64,000 bases of DNA from Amycolatopsis thermoflava N1165. Lineage in GTDB: Bacteria; Actinomycetota; Actinomycetes; Mycobacteriales; Pseudonocardiaceae. The notes under the pieces were generated by a model. The model searched no databases, was not told where the DNA came from, and saw only the letters and a list, made by a program, of their open reading frames with translations. Both the position numbers and the translations under genes were made by a program. Within the stretch, counting starts at the first letter, position 1, and each line of letters begins with the position of its first letter. Location: contig NZ_KI421511.1 in NCBI RefSeq assembly GCF_000473265.1, forward strand, positions 2,765,560 to 2,829,559, given 5' to 3'. This document shows positions 39,201-47,307 of the stretch, piece after piece.

Positions 39201-39427
39201 CCGGTCAGGAGGTGACCGTAGTGCGGCAGGCCGTTGGCGAACGGCGGGCCGTCGTAGAAGACGTACTCGTTGCTGCCGTTCGTCCCCGGTTCGCGCGCGT
39301 CGATGGTGGCCTGGAAGGTCCGGTCGGACTCCCAGTAGGCCAGCACGCTGGTCTCCAGCGCCGGGAAGGACGGCTGGGACGGGACCTGGCCTGCCGGCCC
39401 GTCGCCGAGCTGAGCCTTCGGGTACAT
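36257..39427 (-). CDS. ileS: Isoleucyl-tRNA synthetase
   Basis: 1056 residues, the long type with the full editing domain. Class I signatures: [20 protein letters not shown] (HIGH-type) and [16 protein letters not shown] (KMSKS). The editing domain holds [19 protein letters not shown] and [15 protein letters not shown]. Start ATG 39427 after GAGGAGCG; much longer frames upstream come from the T-box leader. Controlled by a T-box whose specifier is ATC. The long ileS form with a T-box is normal for actinobacteria; I see no sign of transfer or mupirocin-type divergence. Confidence 0.95.
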   Translation of the reverse strand: MYPKAQLGDGPAGQVPSQPSFPALETSVLAYWESDRTFQATIDAREPGTNGSNEYVFYDGPPFANGLPHYGHLLTGYVKDIVPRYQTMRGRRVERRFGWDTHGLPAELEAERQLGITDKSQIDEMGIAAFNDACRESVLRYTNEWREYVTRQARWVDFDHDYKTLDVTFMESVIWAFKQLWDKGLVYKGYRVLPYCWRDETPLSNHELRMDDDVYASRQDPALTVGFRAEGNGTDLDGTYLLIWTTTPWTLPSNQAVAVHPDVDYVVVERDGKRFLLAEPRVAAYAKELGEEPAVVARYRGADLAGVKYAPPFPYFLGNENSHQVLLADFVTTDDGTGIVHMAPAYGEDDKAAGDAAGITPVTPVDARGRFDSTVPDYEGQQVFDANPDIIKDLKYGTGSAARQGAVLLRHETYEHSYPHCWRCRNPLIYRAVSSWFVKVTAFKDRMVELNQQITWYPEHVKDGQFGKWLENARDWSISRNRYWGTPIPVWMSDDPAYPRIDVYGSLDELERDFGVRPTDLHRPHIDQLTRPNPDDPTGKSTMRRVPEVLDVWFDSGSMPYAQVHYPFENAEWFEHHYPGDFIVEYIGQTRGWFYTLHVLATALFDRPSFRTCVSHGIVLGSDGQKMSKSLRNYPDVTEVFDRDGSDAMRWYLMASPILRGGNLIVTEKGIRDAVRQAVLPLWNSYYFLALYANAEGVEGRWRTDSTHVLDRYILAKTGELVTDVQSALDICDVAGACATARDFLEVLTNWYVRRSRERFWAGDQDAIDTLHTVLEVVSRTMAPLLPLTTEVVWRGLTGGRSVHLQDWPLVDELPADAALVTAMDRVRQVCSSALSLRKANKLRVRLPLAKMLIAADDAEALADFTDIIADEVNVKSVELSTDVAAHGRFEVAVNARAAGPRLGRDVQKVIKAVKAGDWTTSPSGAVVAAGIELAEGEYERRLVAKEEGATAELPGGSGLVQLDTAVTPELAAEGVARDLVRVVQQARRDAGLDVADRIALTVDAPADVVAAAKAHEEFVAGETLANSVSYGQVDGGFGGAVGDGDKITVAVTKAS

Positions 39428-39479
39428 CGGTGCGCTCCTCGCGGGTGCTCGTCGCTCTCGTGGCGGATCCGCCGGGGAT

Positions 39480-39660
39480 CCAGCACGGGGACGAAAAGGC
39501 GCCACCTGAGCGCCGCTTCCGCGGTACCACCCCGTTTGCCCGCTCACCGAGCGGGCCCCTTCGTTGACGGCTGTGACGGGCCGCACCCGTCCGGTTCTAC
39601 TGAGGACCACCTGGTCCCGTTCTTCCGGAGGCTCCCCGGTGATGGCCGGATCTACGCCGT
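39480..39660 (-). promoter_or_regulatory. ileS: T-box leader of ileS
   Basis: Minus strand. The T-box sequence GGGGTGGTACCGCG is at 39533-39520. Upstream, GGCCATCACCGGGGAGCC contains the Ile specifier ATC (39643-39641) in a short stem I, followed by CAGTAGAACCGGACGGG. Downstream, GGCGC/GCGCC arms and TTTTCGTCCCCG can pair with the T-box strand. Uncharged tRNA-Ile would be sensed. Actinobacterial ileS T-boxes with short stem I often act on translation (established), so that is the likely mode. The 5' end overlaps the MFS gene's stop. Confidence 0.88.
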
Positions 39661-41022
39661 GTCCTTCCAGGTTAGCCGCCTCCCGCAACCCGGTTTCGCG
39701 CAGGGTCGGCCGACCGCGGCGGCGGTGAGCACGGCGGCGGCCAGCCACATCCCGGCGCCCAGGAGACCGGCGGCGTGCAGCCCGTGCACGAACGCGGCCG
39801 GGTGGGCCGGGCTGCCTGCGATGGCCCCGAACGTGGCGATCCCGAGCGCGCCGCACGCCTGCCGCGCGGTGTTGTTGACGCCGCCGGCCACGCCCGCCTT
39901 GCCCGCCGGGACGCCGCCGACCGCCGCGGCCACGACGGCCGCGGTCAGCAGGCCCAGCCCCACGCCGAGCAGGGCGAACGCGGGCAGGAACGCACCGGCC
40001 ACGGTGCTGTCCGCGGTGATCCGCAGCAGGCCGAGCAGGCCGGTCGCGCCGGTCAGCAACCCGGCGATCATCACCGGGCGCGGGCCGAAGCGCGCGGTGA
40101 GCCGCCCGGCGACCGGGGCCAGCAGCGACAGCGGCAGGAACCCGGGCAGCATCGCCAGCGCGGCGGTCAGCGGGGTGGCGTGGCGGACGCCCTGCAGGTA
40201 AAGGGTGGCGAGCAGGATCGTGCCGAGGCCTGCGAAGTTCATCGCGCCCGCGACGACGTTGGCCGCGGCGAAGGTGCGCGAGCGCAGCAGTTCGAGCGGC
40301 AGCATCGGCGCCCGGCCGCCGCGTTCGATCACCAGGAACGCCACGGCGGCGGCGACGCCGAGCACGACGGCCGGCGCGCTGGACTGGATGACCGCGTAGA
40401 CCAGCGCGCCGAGGGCGGTGGCGCCGGTCAGGGCGCCCATGACGTCCACCCGGCCGCGGGCGGGCGGGTCCGCGGGCACGAGCAGGGTGCCGGCGGCCGC
40501 GAGGGCGGTCAGCGGCACGTTGATCCAGAACAGCGAGCGCCACCCGGTCGCCGTGACGAGCAGTCCGCCCAGCAGCGGGCCTGCGGCAAGCGCCAGCGCG
40601 GAGACCCCGGCCCAGACGCCGAGCGCCCTGGCCTGTTCCCGGCGGCCGGGAAAGGTGCGGGTGATCACCGCCAGGGTCCCGGGGAGCAGCAGCGCGGCCC
40701 CGGCCCCCTGCGCGACTCGGGCGGCGACCAGGGCCGTGGCGCCCGGCGCCAGTGCGCACCCGGCGGACGCGAGCCCGAAGATTCCCAGGCCCGCGAGCAC
40801 GACCCGGCGGTGGCCGATCACGTCACCGAGCGCCCCGCCGGTCAGCAGCAGCGCGGCGAGCACGACGGTGTAGCCGTCGACGATCCACTGCAACGCGGGC
40901 ACATCGGCGTGGAACCCGGCGCCGATGCTCGGCAGCGCGACGTTCACCACCGTGACGTCGAGCTGGACCAGGAACATCCCGGCGCACTGGGTGAACAGCA
41001 CGGTCGATCGCTTGTCGGACAT
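39652..41022 (-). CDS. MFS drug exporter, DHA2-like
   Basis: 456 residues with about 12-14 helices. [28 protein letters not shown] is the typical start, including the acidic residue and VNVALP motif of EmrB/QacA-type exporters; [14 protein letters not shown] is motif A and [12 protein letters not shown] is motif C of antiporters. Start ATG 41022. It ends inside the ileS T-box region. Divergent from a short SDR by 127 bp; no adjacent TetR or MarR gene. Substrate unknown. Confidence 0.85.
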   Translation of the reverse strand: MSDKRSTVLFTQCAGMFLVQLDVTVVNVALPSIGAGFHADVPALQWIVDGYTVVLAALLLTGGALGDVIGHRRVVLAGLGIFGLASAGCALAPGATALVAARVAQGAGAALLLPGTLAVITRTFPGRREQARALGVWAGVSALALAAGPLLGGLLVTATGWRSLFWINVPLTALAAAGTLLVPADPPARGRVDVMGALTGATALGALVYAVIQSSAPAVVLGVAAAVAFLVIERGGRAPMLPLELLRSRTFAAANVVAGAMNFAGLGTILLATLYLQGVRHATPLTAALAMLPGFLPLSLLAPVAGRLTARFGPRPVMIAGLLTGATGLLGLLRITADSTVAGAFLPAFALLGVGLGLLTAAVVAAAVGGVPAGKAGVAGGVNNTARQACGALGIATFGAIAGSPAHPAAFVHGLHAAGLLGAGMWLAAAVLTAAAVGRPCAKPGCGRRLTWKDTA

Positions 41023-41149
41023 CGCCCCAGGAGACCGCGGATTCGCTTTCACCGGCGTGGAAGTGTTGCGGCGCCGCGCAATTCTCGCGTCACAGAACTA
41101 CGATCGGGGGAACGGTCGAGCATTCTCGCGTGCCGTGGAGGTGGCAGCG

Positions 41150-41761
41150 GTGGAATCCGATCCCGTCGCCGTCGTCGCCGGTGAGTCCGGACCGCTCGTC
41201 GCCGCGGTCGTCCGGGCGCTGGCCGACACCCATGAGGTCTGGGTCGCCGGCGCGGGCGGTCGGAGCGCCGCCGGCCTTGCGGCGGCCTGCCCGCCGGCGA
41301 AACCGTGGCCGGACGAGGGCCCGGGTCCGGCGCGGATCGGCGTCCTGGTGCACTGCATCGACGAGTACGCGGCCGGACCGCTCGCCGAAACGCCGGTGGA
41401 CACGTGGCGCGAACTGTTCGAGGCGAACGTGTTCGACGTCGCGCGGTTCACCGCCCGCGCGCTGCCCGCCCTTCGCGCCGCGGGCGGGCTGGTGATCGTC
41501 GTGAACTCGCCCGGGGTCGCGGATTCGCCCGGTGAACGGGGCGCCTACGCCGCGAGCAAGGCCGCGCTGTCGGTGGTGACCGACATGCTGCGGGAGGAGG
41601 AAGGACCGCGCGGCGTGCGGGTGTCCGCGCTCGACCTCGGGTGGGACGACGCGGCGGGGTCCGCGGGCGGGCCCGACGACCTCGCCGCCGCGGTGCGGCT
41701 GCTCGTCGCGCTCCCCCGCCAGGCGTGCCCGGTCAGGCTCGCGATGCGGACGCGACGCTAG
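41150..41761 (+). CDS. Short-chain dehydrogenase/reductase-like protein
   Basis: 203 residues, shorter than the usual 240-260. AVVAGESGPLVAAVVRALADTHEVWVAG replaces the classical TGxxxGIG cofactor loop with a shorter GESG. NNAG is absent (LVHCIDEYAAGPL is there instead), but YAASKAAL supplies the YxxxK pair and VNSPG the Ser. NADP binding may be altered, or the protein may be a degenerate SDR. GTG 41150 follows GGAGG. The 3' end overlaps the convergent methyltransferase by 29 bp. Confidence 0.75.
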   Translation: MESDPVAVVAGESGPLVAAVVRALADTHEVWVAGAGGRSAAGLAAACPPAKPWPDEGPGPARIGVLVHCIDEYAAGPLAETPVDTWRELFEANVFDVARFTARALPALRAAGGLVIVVNSPGVADSPGERGAYAASKAALSVVTDMLREEEGPRGVRVSALDLGWDDAAGSAGGPDDLAAAVRLLVALPRQACPVRLAMRTRR

Positions 41762-42629
41762 CCCGGCGGACCGCACGCCCCGGCGCGTGCCCGGCTCGCC
41801 GGGCGGTCATCAGGTATCCGGTGCCCAGCCACCGCCCTGGCCCGCGGCTGACCGTCCGGTCGATGTGGTCCCGCCAGCCCTGCCGCCGCTCGCGGATCAC
41901 CTTGTCCAGCGGCGGCACGAACGGCGTCACGTCGTAGTACAGCAGGTCGGCCGGTTCGAACCCGGCGCCGCGGAGCATGCGGCGCAGCCAGCGCGCCGGA
42001 ACCGCCCGGATGCCGCTCTTGGGCACGGTGTGCCGCCGCCCCGGCGGAACCCCCGCCAGGCGCTCCACCTGCGCGAGCAGGCGCAGGAACGGCCAGTAGA
42101 GGCACCATTCGACGAGGCGGTAGGGGCTGGTCGGGTTGAGCATGCTCACCACGGCCAGCCCGCCCGGGCGCACGACCCGGGCGAGTTCGCGCACACCCTC
42201 GCGGGCGCGGGCGTATTCCAGCACGCCCATGGCGACGACCACGTCGAAACTGGCGTCCGGGAACGGCATGTCCTCGATGCGGGCGACGAAGATCCCGACG
42301 TCGCTGGTCCCCGCGCGTTCGGCCACGGCCTCGATCATCGCGGCCGACCGGTCGCATGCGGTGATGCGGAAGTCGCCCGGCCTGGTGTCGAGCAGGTGGC
42401 GCACCAGCATGCCCGGCCCGCACCCGACGTCCAGCAGCGCACCGGACACCGGGCGCAGCGCCTCGTCCACGGCATGCAGCCGCGACTGGAAGTACCGGGT
42501 GGCGCGCCCCGACTCGTACGCCTCGGCGTAGCCGCGCACGAGGTCGGGGTCGGCGTACTGCGCGGCGGCCTGCTCGTCGCGCCGGCTGGTGGCGTGACGG
42601 ACCGCTCGCCGCAAACCGGTGAACGCCAT
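41733..42629 (-). CDS. SAM-dependent methyltransferase (class I)
   Basis: 298 residues. ALLDVGCGPGMLVRHLLD is motif I of class I methyltransferases, DRSAAMIEAVAE the acidic loop, FDVVVAMGVLEYAR motif IV, and VRPGGLAVVSMLNP motif VI. The C-terminal part (LDKVIRERRQGWRDHIDRT) is variable and probably the substrate lid. Small-molecule substrate unknown. Start ATG 42629; 298 bp separate it from the divergent ArsR-type regulator, the probable controller. Its last 29 bp lie within the opposing SDR gene. Confidence 0.8.
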   Translation of the reverse strand: MAFTGLRRAVRHATSRRDEQAAAQYADPDLVRGYAEAYESGRATRYFQSRLHAVDEALRPVSGALLDVGCGPGMLVRHLLDTRPGDFRITACDRSAAMIEAVAERAGTSDVGIFVARIEDMPFPDASFDVVVAMGVLEYARAREGVRELARVVRPGGLAVVSMLNPTSPYRLVEWCLYWPFLRLLAQVERLAGVPPGRRHTVPKSGIRAVPARWLRRMLRGAGFEPADLLYYDVTPFVPPLDKVIRERRQGWRDHIDRTVSRGPGRWLGTGYLMTARRAGHAPGRAVRRASVASASRA

Positions 42630-42881
42630 GGAATCACCCTGTTTGTCCGGATTTCCAGTTGCGGCACAAGGAAGAATCACTCCCGTGGAACCGAACCAGG
42701 CCTCCGGGAGGTCCCGCTCACCCCAGTCTGCAAGTCGGCCGGGCCGCCCGCAAGACCTGGACGGCAATCCACAGTGGACCTTGAACCGACGAGTTTTCCG
42801 ACAGCCAAGTAATAATCCGGTCCCCGTGCACCACGAGATCGACTCACCGGACAGCGTGTCCACAAGCGACGATCAAGGAGA

Positions 42882-42909
42882 GGACACTTCGGCGGCGGCG
42901 GAAGTGTCC
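42882..42909. promoter_or_regulatory. Inverted repeat before the ArsR-type gene
   Basis: GGACACTTC at 42882-42890 and GAAGTGTCC at 42901-42909 are perfect 9-bp arms around a 10-bp GGC-rich spacer, ending 18 bp before the regulator's ATG. A likely operator for autoregulation and for the divergent methyltransferase; as RNA it could also form a hairpin next to the ribosome site. Binding is inferred. Confidence 0.55.
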
Positions 42910-42927
42910 GCGGGGCATGATGGAGGC

Positions 42928-43686
42928 ATGAGCGGAGGCGACGTCGACATCGCGCGCACCGCGGCGCTCTTCGCGGATCCGGCGCGGGTCCGGGTGCTCA
43001 CCGCGCTCGCCGACGGGCGGGCGCTCGCGGCGTCCGTGCTGGCCGGGGAAGCCGGGTTGTCCGCGCCGGGCGTCAGCGCGCACCTGGCCAAGCTGCGGGA
43101 GGCGGGACTGGTCGAGGCGGAACGATCCGGGCGGCACCGCTTCTACCGGTTGCGGCCGGACGCCGTGGAGATCCTGGAGACGCTCGCCCGGCACTCCCCC
43201 GCCCAGCCGGTCACCTCGCTCCGGGCGGGGACGCGGGCGCAGGCGCTGCGCTTCGCCCGGACCTGCTACGACCACCTCGCCGGCAGGCTGGGTGTGCAGG
43301 TGACGGCGGCGCTCGTGGAGCGCGGGGCGCTGGTCACGACGGACGGTGTCGACGGCACCGGACGGCGCCCGGACGACCGGCTGTCGCAGCCGCTGGCCGA
43401 GCACCCGTACGCGATCGGCCCCGCGGCGCCGGAGGTGCTGGGGCCGCTCGGACTGGACGTGACGGCCGTCGAGGCGGCCCGCGGGCGGCGGCCGATGCTG
43501 AAGTTCTGCCTGGACTGGTCCGAACAGCGGCACCACCTGGCAGGCGCCCTGGGCGCGGCGCTCGCCGAGCGGTTCGTGGAGCAGGGGTGGGTCACGAGGC
43601 GCCGGCCCGGGCACCGGGCGCTGAGACTCACGGAGAGCGGTGCGGACGTCCTCGCAGACCGGCTGGGCATCCGGACCACGGACTGA
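42928..43686 (+). CDS. ArsR-type HTH regulator with C-terminal extension
   Basis: 252 residues. The winged helix lies at about residues 8-95 (ALFADPARVRVLTALADGRALAASVLAGEAGLSAPGVSAHLAKLREAGLV). The extension starts LRFARTCYDHLAGRLGVQV and contains LKFCLDWSEQRHHLAGALGAALAERFVEQGWVTRR, clearly homologous to the regulator at 33887-34576. ATG 42928 follows GGAGG closely. An inverted repeat lies just upstream, and a methyltransferase is divergent. No metal ligands stand out; a small-molecule ligand in the extension is plausible. Confidence 0.82.
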   Translation: MSGGDVDIARTAALFADPARVRVLTALADGRALAASVLAGEAGLSAPGVSAHLAKLREAGLVEAERSGRHRFYRLRPDAVEILETLARHSPAQPVTSLRAGTRAQALRFARTCYDHLAGRLGVQVTAALVERGALVTTDGVDGTGRRPDDRLSQPLAEHPYAIGPAAPEVLGPLGLDVTAVEAARGRRPMLKFCLDWSEQRHHLAGALGAALAERFVEQGWVTRRRPGHRALRLTESGADVLADRLGIRTTD

Positions 43687-43689
43687 CTG

Positions 43690-43880
43690 TCGGGCTACCG
43701 AGCACGCCCACATCCGCGCGACGACTCGCCTTGTCTTGGTGCGCCTCGGCGAGGGGGCGTCGGCACGCAGCACAGACGGCGCGAATGCGCGTCCAGCCCG
43801 CCACGGACAGAACACCCGGCCGCCGAGCACGCCCGCCGCCGGGCGACAAATCAGGCCTTCGCGCGGTGCGCCTCGGCCAG
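43690..43880 (-). repeat. Degenerate second copy of the 202-aa gene's 3' end
   Basis: The gene's end (minus strand GCCGAGGCGCACC, encoding LAEAHRAKA then stop) is repeated downstream. The plus-strand string GGTGCGCCTCGGC occurs at 43865-43877 (gene) and 43738-43750 (copy), 127 bp apart. Similarity extends on both sides, from the CARC/CAAC codons to GGGCGTGCTCGG after the stop; the copy has lost the stop. It occupies most of the gap to the convergent ArsR-type gene. Confidence 0.75.
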
Positions 43881-44459
43881 GTGGGCGTCCGGGGTGCAGC
43901 GCGCGCACGGCGTGAAACCGAGGTCCCGGGCTTCCTTCACGGAGATCGGGATGGTGTCGCGGTCGGCCAGCCAGCCGCAGTCCGTCAGGTGGTAGCGCGG
44001 GTGCTCGTCCACGACCACGACCTCGACGTCCAGCTCGTCCACGATCTCCGCGTCCGCCGGGTCCGTGGACTCCTCGCCCGGCTCGCCCTCCTCGGCCGTG
44101 CCGACGAGCTCACCCGCCGTGGGGATCAGCGCGGTCTGGTCCGCCGGCGCGTCCTCGACCTCCGCGGCCGGGGTCTCCGGGGCAGGCTCGTCCGCCGGCT
44201 TCTCCACCGTCGTGGCTTCCGGCGTCGACGGCTCGTCGTCGTCCGTCGACGCTCCCGCCGCGGGCTCCTCGGCCTGCTCCGCCACCGCGGACGCGCGGCG
44301 ACGGGCCACCCGGCGCCGCACGAAGTCGACCACCAGCAGCAGCCCGGCGGCGACCGACAGGCCGATCGAGATCCACGCCCACAGCGAGTTCGCCGTGATC
44401 AGGGCCGCGATCAGCAACCCCAGCGCGGCCAGAACCAGGACCAGAACGATGAAGAGCAC
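43851..44459 (-). CDS. Membrane protein with acidic linker and C-terminal Cys motif, unrecognised
   Basis: 202 residues from GTG 44459. Two N-terminal membrane helices (LFIVLVLVLAALGLLIAALIT and LWAWISIGLSVAAGLLLVVDFV), a basic RRRVARRR stop-transfer, then about 90 residues rich in E, A, P and T. A compact C-terminal domain follows: HPRYHLTDCGWLADRDTIPISVKEARDLGFTPCARCTPD, with a lone Cys and a CxxC pair that could bind a metal together with the His. Neighbour of wag31 on the same strand, so a role in the cell pole or envelope is possible (inference). Function unknown. Confidence 0.72.
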   Translation of the reverse strand: MLFIVLVLVLAALGLLIAALITANSLWAWISIGLSVAAGLLLVVDFVRRRVARRRASAVAEQAEEPAAGASTDDDEPSTPEATTVEKPADEPAPETPAAEVEDAPADQTALIPTAGELVGTAEEGEPGEESTDPADAEIVDELDVEVVVVDEHPRYHLTDCGWLADRDTIPISVKEARDLGFTPCARCTPDAHLAEAHRAKA

Positions 44460-44536
44460 GCTGAATTACAACACGAACCACGCCCGGAACGGTTCCGACC
44501 CTCCCACGCGGAGTGCCGGAACCGTCACCGGGAAGC

Positions 44537-45367
44537 TCAGCCCGCCTCGGCCCGCGGACCGAACGAGTAGCCCTGGCCACTGCCCGATCCGGCGCCCGCC
44601 TGTCCCGAGTTCGAGGACGCCGACGCCGGTGCGGCCGAGCCGCGGTCGTCGAGTTCGCGCAGCTGCGACTCCAGGAACCCGCGCAGCCGCGTGCGGTACT
44701 CCCGCTCGATGGTGCGCAGCTCCTCGATCTTCTTGCCCAGCGCGGTCTTCTCGCTGTTCATCGTGTTCATGGTCTCGGTGTACTTGCGCTGAGCCTCGCG
44801 CTCCATGGTCGTCGCCTTGTCGCGCGCCTGGCGCTCCAGCGTCTCGGCACGGGTGCGGGCGTCGTTGAGCATGTTCTCCGCTCGCGTGCGCGCCTCGTTG
44901 ACCATCGAGTCGGCCTTGGTGCGGGCGTCGGAGAGCAGCTGCTCGGACTTCGCGCGAGCCTCGGCGAGCATGCCGTCGGACTCGGTCTTGGCCTCAGCGG
45001 TCAGCCGGTCGGCCATCTCCTGGGCCAGACCGAGGACCTTCGCCGCCTGCACGTTCGGCTCGCCGCCGTCCGACATCGGGTGGGCCTGGGTCTGCTCGGC
45101 GGCCGACGGCGGCGGCACGGGCGCCAGGCGGCGCTCCTGCGGGCCGGCGCCTGCGCGGGCGGCTTCGAGGTCGGCACGGGTGCCTTCGAGCTCGGCGTCG
45201 AGCTGCTCGACCTGCTGGCGCAGCTCGTTGTTGTCCTCGATGAGCCGCGCGAGCTCGGTCTCCACCAGGTCGAGGAACGCGTCCACCTCGTCCTCGTTGT
45301 AGCCCCGCTTGCCGATGGGTGGCTTGCTGAACGCAACGTTATGCACGTCAGCGGGGGTCAACGACAT
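44537..45367 (-). CDS. wag31: DivIVA/Wag31 polar growth protein
   Basis: 276 residues. [33 protein letters not shown] is the conserved membrane-binding N-terminal domain of DivIVA. A first coiled coil follows ([21 protein letters not shown]), then a Pro-rich gap and a long second coiled coil built of repeated [21 protein letters not shown] heptads. The tail is Ser/Gly-rich. It marks curved membranes and directs apical wall growth. It is the distal gene of the division cluster, as in mycobacteria. ATG 45367. Confidence 0.93.
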   Translation of the reverse strand: MSLTPADVHNVAFSKPPIGKRGYNEDEVDAFLDLVETELARLIEDNNELRQQVEQLDAELEGTRADLEAARAGAGPQERRLAPVPPPSAAEQTQAHPMSDGGEPNVQAAKVLGLAQEMADRLTAEAKTESDGMLAEARAKSEQLLSDARTKADSMVNEARTRAENMLNDARTRAETLERQARDKATTMEREAQRKYTETMNTMNSEKTALGKKIEELRTIEREYRTRLRGFLESQLRELDDRGSAAPASASSNSGQAGAGSGSGQGYSFGPRAEAG

Positions 45368-45420
45368 CAGATCACCTCACGCACTCCATGGCCTGCTCCG
45401 ACACCTGGGTTCCCCCGAAG

Positions 45421-45714
45421 TCACCCAGGAAGCGCCAGTTGCATCAGTATGAACACAACCAACAGCAGCACCATAATCGATAAGTCCAGTCCGACGCCGC
45501 CAATGCGAACCATCGGAATGATCCTCCGCACCACGCGGACCGGAGGATCGGTCACTGTGTAGATGGTCTCCAGCGTCACCGCAACCCCGCCGGCGGGGCG
45601 CCAATCCCGTGCGAACGCACGCACGAGCTCCACCACGACACGCGCTGTGAGCAGCAGCCAAAAGACGAACAGCACGTAGTAGAGGACTAGCCGGACCGCA
45701 TCCACGAACACCAC
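45421..45714 (-). CDS. YggT-family membrane protein
   Basis: About 97 residues with two hydrophobic segments (VRLVLYYVLFVFWLLLTARVVVELV and LDLSIMVLLLVVFILMQL). Between them TVTDPPVRVVRRIIPMVRIGGVGLDLS carries the DPPVxxxRRxIP signature of the YggT family. Function is not settled; conserved next to sepF and divIVA in Gram-positive bacteria, where it is linked to division or osmotic protection. Start GTG 45714 is my choice (alternatives GTG 45711 and an upstream ATG at 45804). Confidence 0.83.
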   Translation of the reverse strand: MVFVDAVRLVLYYVLFVFWLLLTARVVVELVRAFARDWRPAGGVAVTLETIYTVTDPPVRVVRRIIPMVRIGGVGLDLSIMVLLLVVFILMQLALPG

Positions 45715-45883
45715 TCTGCCACATCGCCGTGACCCCGGGAGCACCCGGAACGCCCGGTCTGCCCGGGTCACGTAATCGAACTGTGATTTAGCCAACGGTT
45801 TCACCCGTTCGGCCTAAATTGTTACGACCTGTAGTTGTGCCATCACACTGTTCCACCCCATTTCCCGGAACAGGCGGTCGCGC

Positions 45884-46507
45884 TCAGTGACGGAGGAACA
45901 GCCCGCCCTCGGCGATCCGGCGGCGCTCCTCCGCGGTCACCTCCACGTCCGGCGGCGAGAGGAGGAACACCTTGTTGGTGATCTTGTCCATCGAGCCGCG
46001 CAGCGCGAACGCCAGCCCGGCCGCGAAGTCCACGAGGCGCTTGGCGTCCGCGTTCTCCATCTGGGTCAGGTTGATGATCACCGGGATGCCCTCGCGGTAG
46101 GCCTCGCCGATCCCCCGCGCCTCGACGTAACTCGTCGGGTGCAGCGTGGTGATCCGCCCGAGCGCGTCCCGCGGCGCCGACGCCCTGGCGGGCTCCGGCA
46201 CCGGGCGAAGCCGCGCCACCGGCTCCGGCTGCCGCTCGACCGCGAGCGCGCCGTGCACCGACGGCTCCGGCGACCGCGGCCGCGCGCGGAGCGGGCCCTC
46301 CTCGTCGTAGTCGGAACCGTCGCGGTACCGTCGGCGGGCACGCGGCAGCGGCTCCTCGTCGAAGCCGTCGTAGGCTTCGTCCGCGTAGTCGCGGCGGTAG
46401 TCCTCGTCGTACCGGTCGGCGGCCTCGTAGGAGTCGTAGCCGTCGTAACCGTCACTGTCGGCCGGGATCATGCCGAAGTAGGCCTTCAGCTTCTGCAGCG
46501 CGCTCAT
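45884..46507 (-). CDS. sepF: Cell division protein SepF
   Basis: 207 residues. The N-terminal amphipathic helix (MSALQKLKAYFGM) anchors it to the membrane. The middle is an Asp/Tyr/Arg-rich disordered linker (repeated DGYD/YEAADRYDEDYRRDY). The C-terminal SepF domain is complete (LHPTSYVEARGIGEAYREGIPVIINLTQMENADAKRLVDFAAGLAFALRGSMDKITNKVFLLSPPDVEV). It tethers FtsZ to the membrane; actinobacteria lacking FtsA depend on it. Start ATG 46507. Confidence 0.93.
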   Translation of the reverse strand: MSALQKLKAYFGMIPADSDGYDGYDSYEAADRYDEDYRRDYADEAYDGFDEEPLPRARRRYRDGSDYDEEGPLRARPRSPEPSVHGALAVERQPEPVARLRPVPEPARASAPRDALGRITTLHPTSYVEARGIGEAYREGIPVIINLTQMENADAKRLVDFAAGLAFALRGSMDKITNKVFLLSPPDVEVTAEERRRIAEGGLFLRH

Positions 46508-46572
46508 GCCTCTCCCTAGCCGCTCCCTCACCTGACTACCCGGACGCGATCGCTCACTTCCGGGTGATCTCG

Positions 46573-47307
46573 CTACGGCGAGGCTAGACCGCGCGCGCCG
46601 AGCAACGCGGTTCCGACACGCACACATGTCGAACCGTGCGCGATGGCGGGTTCAAGATCACCACTCATCCCCGCGGACAGCTCCACCGCGTCCGGGTGGC
46701 TCCGGCGGAGGTCAGCGGCCGCGGCGGCCAGGCGCGCGAAGGCCGGGGCGGGGTCCGCACCCAGCGGCGCGACCGCCATCAGCCCGCGCAGCCGCAGCCC
46801 GTCCAGCGTGGCGATGTGATCGGCCAGCTCACCCAGGTGAGGGAGCGGACAGCCGCCTCGTGACGGATCGTCGTCGAGGCTGGCCTGGATCAGGACGTCC
46901 AGCGGAGCCGACCGCTCCCCCGCCTCGCGCGCGTTGCGCAGCGCCTTGGCGAGCGCGTCGGCGAGCCGGACCGAGTCGACGGACTGGACCTCGTCGGCCC
47001 AGCGCACCACCGACCGCGCCTTGTTGCGCTGCAACCGCCCGATCATGTGCCAGCGCGGCCGCGCGTCCGGCCGCAGCGCGCGCAGCTCCGCCGCCTTGGG
47101 ACCGGCCTCCTGGTCGCGGTTCTCCCCGAGGTCCGTCTGGCCGAGGTCGGTGAGCAGGGCCGCGTCGGTCGCGGGGAAGGTCTTGGTGACGGCGAGCAGG
47201 CGCACCTCGGCGCGCGGCCGTCCGGCGGCCGCGCACGCGTCGGCGACACGCGCCTCCACGGCTGCGAGGGCCTTGGCGATCTCCTCCCGGCGCTGCTCGT
47301 CGCTCAT
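46573..47307 (-). CDS. YggS-family PLP homeostasis protein
   Basis: 244 residues, alanine-racemase-like N-terminal barrel only. VRLLAVTKTFPATDAALLTDLGQTDLGENRDQEAGPKAAEL contains the PLP Lys (VTK) and the GEN signature, then WHMIGRLQRNKARSVVRW and LSAGMSGDLEPAIAHGSTCVRVGTALLG. It binds PLP and balances vitamin B6 pools without known enzyme activity. ATG 47307 overlaps the upstream pgeF stop (ATGA). Confidence 0.93.
   Translation of the reverse strand: MSDEQRREEIAKALAAVEARVADACAAAGRPRAEVRLLAVTKTFPATDAALLTDLGQTDLGENRDQEAGPKAAELRALRPDARPRWHMIGRLQRNKARSVVRWADEVQSVDSVRLADALAKALRNAREAGERSAPLDVLIQASLDDDPSRGGCPLPHLGELADHIATLDGLRLRGLMAVAPLGADPAPAFARLAAAAADLRRSHPDAVELSAGMSGDLEPAIAHGSTCVRVGTALLGARGLASP

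Noticed and set aside
36380..40201. 1273-codon open frame opposite ileS
   Set aside because: Low-complexity antisense shadow of ileS, with no recognisable domain and no ribosome site.
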